Assembly (NCBI RefSeq): GCF_000002075.1
Contig: NW_004798201.1
Location: forward strand, 1 to 64,000
Direction: 5' to 3'
From: Aplysia californica
Lineage: Eukaryota > Mollusca > Gastropoda > Aplysiida > Aplysiidae
DNA length: 64,000 nucleotides
The stretch's first letter is position 1, and every line of letters begins with the position of its first letter. Shown here one piece after another: positions 1 through 19,023 of this stretch. Position numbers and translations under genes: made by a program. Below the pieces are notes generated by a model that worked only from the letters and a program-made list of their open reading frames with translations, had not been told where the DNA came from and searched no databases.

Positions 1-102
1 TAGAGTATGTATGGCACAGCACTGGAGCATCAATTAACCACTCCAAAATAGTAGAGTATGTATGGCACAGCACTGGAGCATCAATTAACCACTCCTTGAA
101 AC
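1..102. repeat. 51-bp direct tandem duplication at left edge
   Basis: A unit beginning TAGAGTATGTATGGCACAGC occurs at 1 and again at 52. The array is cut by the window edge, so its full size is unknown. It lies in an intron or flank of the minus-strand gene at 601-3703. Confidence 0.7.
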
Positions 103-261
103 ATGAAAAACTTCAAGTTTCTCTAAACATTTATTCATCAGCGACGGTTGTTTTTGTGGACTATTGAGAATGTAGGCTACTTCAACTCTGCCTGGCCTGT
201 CAGGGATAACCCAGGATATGTCTAGTGTAGTTTAGTTTAGTATAGTCTATAAAATATAATA

Positions 262-451
262 AAGTTTAGTTTTAGACCAGTTTTACAACAATGGCAACAC
301 AATTAGGTCATATAAGTTTCAGAGATTAGAAGTGTTACTTGAGAGAACATAATATATGCAAAGTAAAGAAGAGAGGGATAATGGCGATAGATGCTTGATA
401 GGAAAGAAGGAGGAAACCACACTAAAGTACCCGCCAACCACCCATCCAGGC
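262..451 (-). mobile_element. HP-SINE type A copy
   Basis: Diverged copy of the window's dominant SINE-like family. It keeps the GGTCATATAAG loop segment, the AGAGGGATAATGGCGATAGA body and the CCCGCCAACCACCC 5' end. It lies in the same strand sense as the minus-strand gene next to it. Confidence 0.7.
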
Positions 452-600
452 TGTGTAGAAAAGATCCTAGCAGAAAGGTGAAGACACTGAACTAAATAAA
501 TAAAATAAGAACATCTTCCCCTTGAGAGAACCAAACTCTTCTTTTGCATGAAAGATGAAGAATGTCCCCATTACGCAACCAACACGAAGCTTCCACTTAC

Positions 601-2405
601 CTCATCAAACTGTGAGTCAGCCCTGCGTCTACCCGGCAATTTCATGAATTCGTTGGGGACGGCGTACCCCTCTGCATCAATCACTGCCTCATACTGCGAC
701 TCGTAGGTGCTCTGCATCATCGTGGTCATGTCCTCCGTCTCATCAAGGTTCAGAGAACTGCCTTGGCTCGAATGAATACATTCCGAACTAAAACTTTTCC
801 GTAGCGGGAATCTCTGCAGCGGTCGCTCGCCGTCGGGGGCCGGAGGAAGTTTGTCATTGGGCTGTCTCTGCTGGTACTGGAACCCTGGAGTGTGTGACAG
901 CTGGCGGCTGGCCATCTGGCGGGTCTGGGGCTGAAATCTCCTCGGGGACACTGGAATGACGATGGGTCCGTCACCGTGTGCCGGAGAGAACTGAGTGACA
1001 GGACGTGACTTGAGGTGGTGAGCGGGGGGCAACGGAGGCGGAGCTCCTCCTGAGTTCGGCCGTCGCCGCGGGGGAGGGGGGCGGGACGGAGGGTGTTGAT
1101 GACGGAGAACAACAGTTTGATCTTTTGATGATGATGAGGACACGGGAGGAGAAGATGATAGGGGAGGTGACTCTGCCTTCTGCTGCTGCATTTTGGATAT
1201 CCTGTCCTTCACAGAGAGGTACTCGACCTCCTCAGAAGTATCACTGACTTTTGAGTCAGGTTCCACCACCTGGACTTTTTTAACGTTTGACAACTGCTCC
1301 TTGCCTGAGTCAGAAGACGAGGAAGTGTCCAGATTTTGTGAAAGTTTCACTTTTAAATAACTGTCGTGAGCATGCGTCCTGGGGGGCTTGGGTGGGGGTG
1401 GGGCAGGTGTTGACTTGGAGGGAGAATCTGACAGATTGCTAGCGCCCTGAGCTTTTGATCTCCTCAAGGCTCCAGACTCATTCCCACTCTCCACATTAGA
1501 AGAAGTTCTGTGGACGGGGGAGTCTTTTTTGGGAGGAGGAAGACTTGGTAGAGGAGGTTTTATCGGTGCTGCACTCTTAGCTGGGCTGCCTGGAGTAGAT
1601 GAAGGGGGTAAAAGAGCTGAAGAAGGGGGCTTAGCTTTTTTCACCTTGTCCACTAGAGGGTTTTTGCTCAAATCCCACGGAGGATCGTAAATAGCTTCCA
1701 AGCCAGAATTAGAGCCAGCGTTTGTATTTTCATCTTGCACTGGAGCTTTCGTTATACGTGCTACAGGTTTTTGTTGCTGCTGCTGCTGCTGCTGGAATTC
1801 TTTCGCCGTTCTCATACTGAACTGTCTTTTCACCGACTCTGATTTTACAGGAAGAGCAGGTTTTTCTCCCTTGGGACTATCGAAGAGCTTTGTTCTGCCC
1901 GCCACACTAACCCCTGACCCTGAACTTCCACCATTTTCATCTTCCGGTGAAATACATGCAACAGTCTTTCTCCTCTCCCCAGAATTTTTTCTCACAGCTT
2001 CTCTCCTGTGAATCTGAACCTCTTCAGAATCAAATTTTACTTTCTTTGTGTCTGTTTCATTCTTCCTGTGCTTGTTGACTTTTGCGTAAGGCTCAGATAC
2101 CACAGGGTCTGCTCTTGCCTTGGATTCAAAGCCACCATACACCGGATTATCTAGCACAACTGCAGCATCTCCATAACTTTGACCTCGTCTGTGCCCCGGC
2201 TTTGGGAAACCATGAATCGGTGATGCCTTAGGGATGCTCTGAGGTTGAGAGATTGCACTATTGGACACATTTGTTTCCTCATCTTTGACCGCCCCTCTGT
2301 TATCCATCAGCGCGGTGATCCTCCGAGATATGGTAGGACTGAGTCGCCGAGGATCTTTGGCAGCCGTCAAACGATTAACATCCAGGTTTTTGTCAGATGC
2401 AGTGC
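601..2405 (-). CDS. Large exon of scaffold-like gene
   Basis: The acceptor is a TTTTTTTTCCTTAG tract ending at 2406 and the donor GTAAGTGG begins at 600. The exon enters with two nucleotides of a split codon and leaves in phase 0 after GAT GAG. It holds the poly-Gln run near 1771-1795 and most of the proline clusters. Confidence 0.8.
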
Positions 2406-3703
2406 CTAAGGAAAAAAAAAGGAAAGAATCAGACATATAGCTAAACTTTCAGGTAAATTTTAGAAACATTATCTTTCGTCTTTTCCAGTAGAAAGGTAGA
2501 GGATCATCTACCCATGTTTGAATTTACTGTGACATGTCATCAGTGCAACATATCTGCTTTATCTCTTTTTTCTCTATTCTGACCAGCGCGCTAAGTTATC
2601 TTATTTCAAACAGACCTCTTGCATTGAGTATAGCACCATACAAAAGTACTTTTATAAGATGAGGCCCCTTAATTAATATAATAAAAGCATACAAAAATTC
2701 AGAAATGATTGTCCAAGACAGCCACCTAATGTCGAGGAGAAACGTAGTTGTCTTAGACAGATGGAATCTTGGTCAGTGTCGTTATGATAAAAAACAAAAC
2801 ACAAGGTGGGAAATGGAAAGTGGTCATTTATACAGGAAGTGACTACATTTGTACAGGTGACGGTCTTTAGTTAGACAGGTGGCCCTTACAGCAGGTTCAA
2901 CTCTACCTTTATTAGATGTCCCTCCTGTTTCCCTGAGTTGGGAGACATTTGCGGCCATCTGCGCTGCTACGGCGGCCTGAGGTTGTGACGCAGGCCTTTG
3001 TGGAGGCGGCACCTTTGGCCTGGCCTGACTGGACTTGGGCCTACATGAGGGGGCTGGGGGGCGAGACGGAGGGCTAGGCTTATCTCCATTACTATCTGCA
3101 AAATCAAATGAAAAAATTACTTTTCACTTCTTTTTCTCTAAATGTAAAGCTACAAAGTGTCATTACACCCAAAAAAGAAAAATAAATTGTCTTGATTTTG
3201 CCACAGTGTGCAGACTTTTTTTGCAAACTATACCTTTATTTAAAACATAAACTGTAAAACTCACCTCAGGAATGTATTTGATTAATGTTTAGTATTGACC
3301 TGGCAAAAACTTTGAGTGAAAAGGAGCCTTCTTAATAAGTGGTAAGCCCACATGAAGTGTTTGAAAGGTGGTGATTTTAAGTCTTAGAGATCATTTCCAT
3401 ATTGGACTATACATAATGCTGCTTGAACACATGATACCTACAGACTAAATTTAAGTCCATGATAGGTCACGTAGAGACAAAGTTAAAAAACTTCAACCGT
3501 AAAAAGTATCTTTATAAAACTGACATGGAGGTTTAAAACGTCAACAAAAAATAAAATGGAGTTTATTACCTTCTTCAAAAAGCTTCTTGATATTGCTCAA
3601 TTTCCCCGGCGGAAGATGACGGATGCTCCCCTCGTGGTTTGGGGAGGACATAGCCTGTGATCTTACATGGGGGTCTTTCCACTGATATGACTCTTGAGGG
3701 CTC
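601..3703 (-). CDS. Proline-rich, tyrosine-motif scaffold-like protein (three internal exons, partial)
   Basis: Three exons join in phase on the minus strand: 3570-3703 (134 nt), 2907-3095 (189 nt) and 601-2405 (1805 nt). They encode about 709 residues with no stop. The product is low in complexity and looks disordered: PPPPKPPR and SRPPPPRRRP (SH3-ligand-like), a run of eight glutamines, many Ser/Pro sites, and tyrosines in SH2-ligand-like settings (DNPVYGGF, EAIYDPPW, SQYEAVIDAEGYAVP). The first exon has an amphipathic-looking segment, GKLSNIKKLFEEG. The donor at 600 (GTAAGTGG) shows that coding continues left, out of the window. The 5' exon is not identified. I do not recognise the family with confidence. 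The PPKPPRTHAHDSYL stretch recalls DENND2-type proteins, whose DENN module would lie downstream, but this is only a suggestion. It is probably a cytoplasmic signalling scaffold. Confidence 0.72.
2907..3095 (-). CDS. Exon of scaffold-like gene
   Basis: The acceptor (TTTGATTTTGCAG) ends at 3096 and the donor GTAGAG starts at 2906. It encodes SNGDKPSPPSRPPAPSCRPK and a following Ala/Gln-rich stretch. Phases fit both neighbouring exons, although the donor is weaker than average. Confidence 0.72.
3570..3703 (-). CDS. Exon of scaffold-like gene
   Basis: The acceptor (CCGTTTTACACAG) ends at 3704 and the donor GTAATAAAC starts at 3569. It encodes SPQESYQWKDPHVRSQ through KLSNIKKLFEEG. It needs a two-nucleotide carry-over from an upstream exon that I could not place. 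Confidence 0.7.
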
Positions 3704-5077
3704 CTGTGTAAAACGGTAGGCCCAAACAAAAGACAGACAAGATGTCACAAGTAGCAGTCAATTTGCCTCACACAGCATCAATAAATTTTAATCTCTTATA
3801 TTGTACTATCAAACACAGGCATTATGAACAGCTTTCTCTGTTTGTTATTCTAAGACAAGATACTGTGCAAAACACTGTTAAACTGTAATAACCTTGCTTT
3901 ATAACGTAACCCTACTTTAACATTCTTCATAAAAATCTAAAAACCACAAAATAAGAACATGCCAAGACAAATTTGAGAATACAAAATGAGGTGCAGTAAT
4001 TATTTAAGGGTAAGACAGATTTTTAAAAAAAATCAAAGTTGAAATAATTTCTAGACTAGATTCTAGATCTAGAATCTACCTATTATGACAGGTTTTCATG
4101 ATGTTTCTTCACAAATGTCTTAGCTAATTTTGACGACACATTTAAAAAGCATTACTTGAATTTTAAACAAACATGATGTCTTCTGCTAGATAATTCAACA
4201 TGTCAATGGGCAATGGGGGTGGGGGGGGGGGGTCATTTCAATCCAACTCCTGACCTGAAACACATTTCATAAACCTCAGAATTACATCCACTATTATTGT
4301 GAACCACCAATTATCACCCATAGTGGCCATAGCCACAGGCTTCCCTAACTAATGGTTTAAGACTCTAATAATATTTATGGGGCATGATTCATTATAACAC
4401 TGTGGAACAGTCCAGTTCAGTCAGCCTAGTAAAACAAGACTTGGAAAAAGAAAAAGATGGGATGGGTGGAGCTCCTCTCACTGTCTCTAAAAACTGCAAT
4501 GTAGGCTGTAGGCCTATTCGTTGTAATATCAGAACTGATCTGATACTTACTGCAGATGTGGTGATTACTGCAAGTATAGGCCTAGTATTAGATGTTTGTA
4601 GATTCGAGTGACTCACTATCAGTCAGTTAAGTGCCATATATAGATTAGATCTATATCTAGATCTAGATCTAGAATTTCTAGATCTAGACGTCTAGATCTA
4701 TATATACTTACTCCTGTCTCTGTCACTGTTGGTCAGTGAACTGTTCATCATTAGTGACATTAGTCACTCAATGTTTCAACATTTCTCGCCTTCGCTACAG
4801 CCGCTCAAGACGAAGAAAAATGTATTGCACAAGTACACTGACCTTTTTAACCCCTTGCAAAACTCAGAATATCTTGGTTCCTCGTAACATCAGCGGGAAA
4901 AAAGGTCAAGCAGAACACCCCTGTGCTGACAACAATCACTGTCACCCAACCACGGTTGTCGAGACTCCAGTCAGCGTCGAGACTAGGCCTAGGCTAGGCT
5001 ATTGACTTGACTTCCTGAATCAGTGGTTAGGGTTACTCCCCCTGCGATCATATCAACAACAAAGAGTTATCTCCCAA
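3704..5077. other. Region between the divergent genes
   Basis: This should hold the 5' end of the minus-strand gene, but no coding exon of the right phase is clear. Strong minus-strand donors (GTAAGTAT) start at 4711 and near 4548. A poly-G run lies near 4208-4232. 4640-4710 is dense TCTAGATC palindromic sequence, and similar sequence lies at 4050-4080. Confidence 0.5.
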
Positions 5078-5083
5078 CCTCTT

Positions 5084-5095
<12 letters not shown>
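5040..5095 (+). promoter_or_regulatory. RPL27A promoter end and 5' TOP tract
   Basis: A pyrimidine tract (CCTCTTCCTTTTCC, about 5078-5091) lies 20 bp before the ATG. Ribosomal-protein mRNAs normally start with a cytosine in such a tract, the 5' TOP element that links their translation to growth signalling. The exact start nucleotide is inferred, and no clear TATA box is seen. Confidence 0.65.
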
Positions 5096-14575
<9,480 letters not shown>

Positions 14576-14683
14576 GAGTAATAATTACTATGGAATTTTG
14601 TTGTCGCGTATGTTTCACTGGTACATTGTTTTCGTTGGTTGAAAACTGATTGGTGGTTATATGCCAAACTGGTGTCTTGTGTG

Positions 14684-14910
14684 TATGTTGTGGTTTTGTG
14701 GGGGTCTGGTGTGGTTTGCTCTTTCTTTACTTTCAAACAACTGTCGTACTTACCTCCTCCCTCTTCTTTGCATGTTACTCGCTGCACTTATCACTAAATG
14801 GCATTGGACAGAAGGGCGAGAGCCCAGATGTTGCTGGATCGATAACAACTCGCCCGCAGCAACTATTATCATATGCGCTATGACTTTGGTGTTGCAAGTG
14901 CCATGAAACT
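14684..14910 (+). mobile_element. HP-SINE type A remnant with inserted repeat piece
   Basis: 5' half of type A (GTCTGGTGTGGTTTGCTC), interrupted by GGCATTGGACAGAAGGGCGA...GATCGATAACAAC, a different dispersed repeat also seen at 31226. Then GTTGCAAGTGCCATGAAAC leads into the 73-bp array. Confidence 0.65.
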
Positions 14911-15482
14911 TGAAGGCCTACTGAGCAGGGGGTCTGTACCTCCTTTCTTATCAAACATCTATCGTCCTAAGTGCCATGAAACTTGAAGGCCTACTGAGCA
15001 GGGGGTCTGTACCTCCTTTCTTATCAAACATCTATCGTCCTTAGTGCCATGAAACTTGAAGGCCTACTGAGCAGGGGGTCTGTACCTCCTTTCTTATCAA
15101 ACATCTATCGTCCTAAGTGCCATGAAACTTGAATGCCTACTGAGCAGGGGGTCTGTACCTCCTTTCTTATCAAACATCTATCGTCCTAAGTGCCATGAAA
15201 CTTGAATGCCTACTGAGCAGGGGGTCTGTACCTCCTTTCTTATCAAACATCTATCGTCCTAAGTGCCATGAAACTTGAATGCCTACTGAGCAGGGGGTCT
15301 GTACCTCCTTTCTTATCAAACATCTATCGTCCTAAGTGCCATGAAACTTGAAGGCCTACTGAGCAGGGGGTCTGTACCTCCTTTCTTATCAAACATCTAT
15401 CGTCCTAAGTGCCATGAAACTTGAATGCCTACTGAGCAGGGGGTCTGTACCTCCTTTCTTATCAAACATCTATCGTCCTTAG
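14896..15482 (+). repeat. 73-bp satellite array (8 units) derived from HP-SINE
   Basis: Eight nearly identical 73-bp units begin AAGTGCCATGAAACTTGAAG. Each ends CTTATCAAACATCTATCGTC, which is the body of HP-SINE type A, and opens with the AAGTGCC arm of its 3' hairpin. The unit therefore joins the end of one SINE copy to the middle of the next. Low divergence implies recent amplification. Confidence 0.9.
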
Positions 15483-15529
15483 CACTTGTCTTTGTTTGTG
15501 TTTTTGTCTTGTTACTCTCTTGTAAACCT

Positions 15530-15716
15530 CTTGTGTGGGTGGTTGGCGGGTGCTCTGGTGTGGTTTGCTTTTACTTTCCGATTGCTATCTATCGTCTTTA
15601 TCTCCCCGCCTTCTTTTTTGTGTTTGTTACTCCCTTGCAACTCCTCTAATCTACTGGTGCTCATATGACCTTATGCAGTTGCGAGCGCCGTAAAACCTCT
15701 ACTTAACCTTAAAAAC
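15530..15716 (+). mobile_element. HP-SINE type A with GC-form hairpin
   Basis: Body of type A, but its 3' hairpin carries the CTC/GAG pairs typical of type B (GTGCTCATATG...GCGAGCGCC). Tail CTCTACTTAACCTTAAAA. Confidence 0.82.
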
Positions 15717-16117
15717 TCAAATCTTCTGGCACTCATATGACCGTATGCTGTTGCTTTAAGGGATAGAACTTGCTCTTCTCCAATACTACAGCATACTGAA
15801 CCCGCTATCTAGAACATGTGTGGTGGATTTCTCTGTAATTTAAAGAAAAAAAACTAAGGTTGGAGAGGACTTCTCTTGGAAAGTGCTGATTCGTTGAAAT
15901 GTCCCAGCAGACATGTTTTTGACTCGATAGTTGGGAAATAATGGAGTATTTCTGACAGTGAGGTAACTCATGTTGGTGTTGGTCAGTAACCCTAAAAAGT
16001 TGTTTGGTTGCCCCCTTTTCTTACTGCCCATCACGTTTGTTCAAACTCGGTGAAGATTATAATACAAACCTGATTCAATTGGACCTCTACGTAGTGAACC
16101 CTTTCAAAGACCATTCG

Positions 16118-16289
16118 GTGGGTGCTCTGGTGTGGTCTGCTTCTTCTTTCCTATATATCAAACATCTATCGTCCTTATTTCCCCTTCTTCTTTTTTATGT
16201 ATGTTACTCTCTTGTAATACCTCTAATCTTCTGGCGCTCATATGACCTTATGCGGTTGCGAGCGCCGTAAAACCTCTACTAAAACAAAA
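16118..16289 (+). mobile_element. HP-SINE type A with perfect 13-bp TSD
   Basis: CAAAGACCATTCG occurs at 16105-16117 and 16290-16302. Between them is a type A body with the GC-form hairpin (16233-16239 pairs with 16260-16266) and an ACTAAAACAAAA tail. This copy fixes both ends of the element. Confidence 0.93.
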
Positions 16290-16415
16290 CAAAGACCATT
16301 CGAATTTGCAATCAGGATAAAGTAGGCCTACCTGTACCATTATGGGAAATGAGGCAACAAATGCGACTGCACAACACACAGAGGCATCTCCTTGTTAAGC
16401 CACTCGGGGAAAATA

Positions 16416-17195
16416 CAGTCCGTGCCGGCCTTAAGCACGTTTCTGACTCAAGTACGCTAAACGGCTCTTTCTTACCGAATTTTTGCTATATATAAATTAC
16501 ACGCCTATAAGCACGGTAACTTCGGCTTCAAGCACGCTTCATTTACAAGACAGTCAATATTTTCATAATGAGCCATCGAAGTTCGAACACAGTTTACACC
16601 GCAGCGGTGGAGAGTGTCAAGAGAAACACAAAGATTAAGAACGTGAGTGATGGACACACACACTCGCACGGGCGGAGAGGAAGGCAGAGAGACGCACACA
16701 GCCGTGCGCGTGGACATAGGATCTAGCCTAGGCCTAGGGCAAAGCTACACACGACAAAAAAAAAATACAAAGAGAGTCGGGGAGACGAGAAAGGGAGGCT
16801 GGCTGCGATTTCACCTTTGACCCTCGCTATCCATTAATCCTGATTGTGTATCACGCGCGAGGTGGGATGAAGGCGGTGGTACATGTATGAGTGGCACAGC
16901 GGGCAGTGATACGCACAGGCAGTGTGTTACAGTAGGCCCAGTGTGCTGTATCGTGACTGGCTGTCTAAATTAAGTTTTCATTTCCCATTCGACCACAAAA
17001 CAAAAACTACCATGGCGGGTGTTTAAATAACTGCACACTTTTGCGGGACCGCTATAGGCCTACTTACAAACAAAGGGTAACAACAGCACGGGGAATTTTC
17101 TACATGAAAATCTCTGGATTATGTCTACTTCGCACTTAAGCACGCTTAATCTTAAGCTTTCTCCCGATGACCGTGCTTAAAGCCGGCATGGACTG
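16416..17195. mobile_element. Tigger/pogo-like non-autonomous DNA element
   Basis: The ends are inverted: CAGTCCGTGCCGGCCTTAAG at 16416 and its mirror, with two differences, ending GGCATGGACTG at 17195. TA lies on both sides (16414-16415, 17196-17197), as in the Tc1/mariner-pogo group. TTAAGCACG motifs recur inside. No transposase is seen in its 780 bp. Confidence 0.75.
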
Positions 17196-17197
17196 TA

Positions 17198-17948
17198 TAC
17201 GCAAAGATACTAGAGCAGCGCACAAGACCTATTGTAGAGAGAAATCTGAGCAACGCTCAGTTAGGATTCCGAAAGGGAAGAGGATGCACGGATGCTGTAT
17301 TCGCATTTTGACAGATATGCGAGAAAACAATCAAATACAACAAGGAATCCAACATCGTCTTTTTAGACCAGGAGAATGCTTTTACAGAGTAAACCATGCA
17401 AAACTGGAAGACATTAAAAAAGTATGGCGTCAGAGGACAAATGTTAGATAATGTCAGAGCTCTATACATGAATATGCCAACAGCAGAAGCTCATTAAGAA
17501 TGAAGGAAGGCAATACAGACTTGTTCAAAAGTAGGGCCTACATGTAAGATCTGGAGTGCGACAGGGATGCGTTTTATCTCCCCTACTGTTTATAATAAAT
17601 GGACACAATAATGCAAGACGCAAACCAAAGCCCAGAAAGCCTAAATGAATTTACGTCTTATTCATCGTGACCATATCAAAGCCTTCAAAATCACACTACA
17701 TTGTAGGCCTACCAAACTCAACAACAGCTGTGACTGAGAAATTCAACTTGAAAATAAGTTTGCCTAAAACGGAAGTTATGAGAGAGAGCCGAAACCATAG
17801 TCCCCCTGAACATCCATGTCAATAATAGTAAACAACTGAAACAGGTGGAGGAGTTTAAATATCTTGGCAGCACTTTTTCTGAAAACGGTACCATAGACAG
17901 AGAAATAGAAATACGAACTCAAAAAGCCAACGCTCTGACTCACTAATC
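17198..17948 (+). mobile_element. Decayed non-LTR LINE reverse-transcriptase fragment (RTE-like)
   Basis: Reading frames carry AQLGFRKGRGCTDAVFAF, DNVRALYMNMPTAE and, near 17830-17940, KQLKQVEEFKYLGSTFSENG. These are RT-domain blocks of RTE-type LINEs. Several stops and frameshifts make it a dead copy. It is bounded left by the Tigger-like element and right by a MITE. Confidence 0.8.
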
Positions 17949-18127
17949 CTATCTCTGTTGTTTTATGCGCCCCGCAAAATTTAGCCAAATTTGATCATTT
18001 TAAAAATAATTTCTGATTATTTTCCTTTATTATTCTGTTAAAATTAACAGATTCGCATAATTTCACATTTTTGGGCTCATTTTGCATAATTTCAGAATTT
18101 TGTGTGTGCATAAAACTACGGGGACAG
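17949..18127. mobile_element. MITE family 'CTGTCCCCGT', copy 1
   Basis: Inverted ends CTATCTCTGTTGTTTTATGC and GCATAAAACTACGGGGACAG, with a 6-bp target duplication CTAATC at 17943-17948 and 18128-18133. AT-rich inside with repeated GCATAATTTC motifs. Confidence 0.88.
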
Positions 18128-18224
18128 CTAATCTCACCTGTTTCTTCCATGACTTGTTTGTTTGTTACTTACATTACCGAGTACTGAGTTCGTAGTTTCA
18201 TCTCTTTCGACACAGGAAGGTCAT

Positions 18225-18362
18225 TTTATTATAAGAGACGGCCTCTCCGGCCATAAAACTCGGAAAAAATGTGGGCCCAACGAGACTTGAACCCGGGATC
18301 TCTAACATAATTTTATGAAGCATGTGTCTTACCACTACGATACAGTGACCCATGTTCTTTAT
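18225..18362 (-). mobile_element. tRNA-derived SINE head
   Basis: On the minus strand, TATCGTAGTGGTAAGACAC resembles a pol III A box and GGGTTCAAGTCTCG a B box. Spacing is wider than in a real tRNA and no acceptor stem closes. Confidence 0.6.
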
Positions 18363-18474
18363 TTTATAACACCCTATTGTTACACACAGGTGGTCATTAC
18401 GAAGGCTAATCACTTGATCTCACGAGAGGGGGGGGGGGTCAATAAAAAGCAGAAGCTCAAGAGTATCATACTGT

Positions 18475-18545
18475 CGGGATTCGAACCTTTTGGCCAAAGT
18501 CCGTCAACGACGAGGCCACCCTGTTGGAATGGAACGGCTTCTTAA
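18475..18545 (-). mobile_element. Second tRNA-like SINE head
   Basis: The minus strand reads GGTGGCCTCGTCGTTGACGG (A-box-like) and AGGTTCGAATCCCGACAG (B box). It is a short relic, not a folded tRNA gene. Confidence 0.55.
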
Positions 18546-18596
18546 AAAAACAACAACCCACAGTACACGACAAAATCATGTTGGGAGGTCCTGGCC

Positions 18597-19023
18597 ACAT
18601 ACATATCCCCATGTAATCATCGCATCACAGTTCCCTGACGGCATACATATCCCCATGTGATCGCATCACAGTCCCCTGGCCGCATACATATCCCCATGTA
18701 ATCATCGCATCACAGTTTCCTGACGGCATACATATCCCCATGTAATCATCGCATCACAGTTCCCTGACGGCATACATATCCCCATGTAATCATCGCATCA
18801 CAGTTCCCTGACGGCATACATATCCCCATGTAATCATCGCATCACAGTTCCCTGACGGCATACATATCCCCATGTGATCGCATCACAGTCCCCTGGCCGC
18901 ATACATATCCCCATGTGATCGCATCACAGTTCCCTGACGGCATACATATCCCCATGTAATCATCGCATCACAGTCCCCTGACGGCATACATATCCCCATG
19001 TGATCGCATCACAGTTCCTTGGC
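18597..19023. repeat. 41/44-bp satellite, about 10 units
   Basis: Units start GCATACATATCCCCATGT. Two variants occur, AATCATCGC (44 bp) and GATCGC (41 bp), plus a second switch between CCTGACG and CCTGGCC. Variants are interspersed, indicating mixing by unequal exchange. Confidence 0.9.

Noticed and set aside
4384-5005. Small frames in the divergent region as 5' coding exon of the minus gene
   Set aside because: A minus-strand ATG before the donor at 4711 gives a phase that does not fit exon 3570-3703.
18225-18545. Functional tRNA genes
   Set aside because: A- and B-box-like motifs are present, but no closed acceptor stem or proper arm lengths. They are SINE heads. The same holds for 31930, 42419, 46119 and 50095.
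18597-19023. CRISPR-like look of a regular array
   Set aside because: There are no unique spacers between conserved repeats and no cas genes. It is a plain satellite in animal DNA, as are 14896-15482 and 30275-30593.
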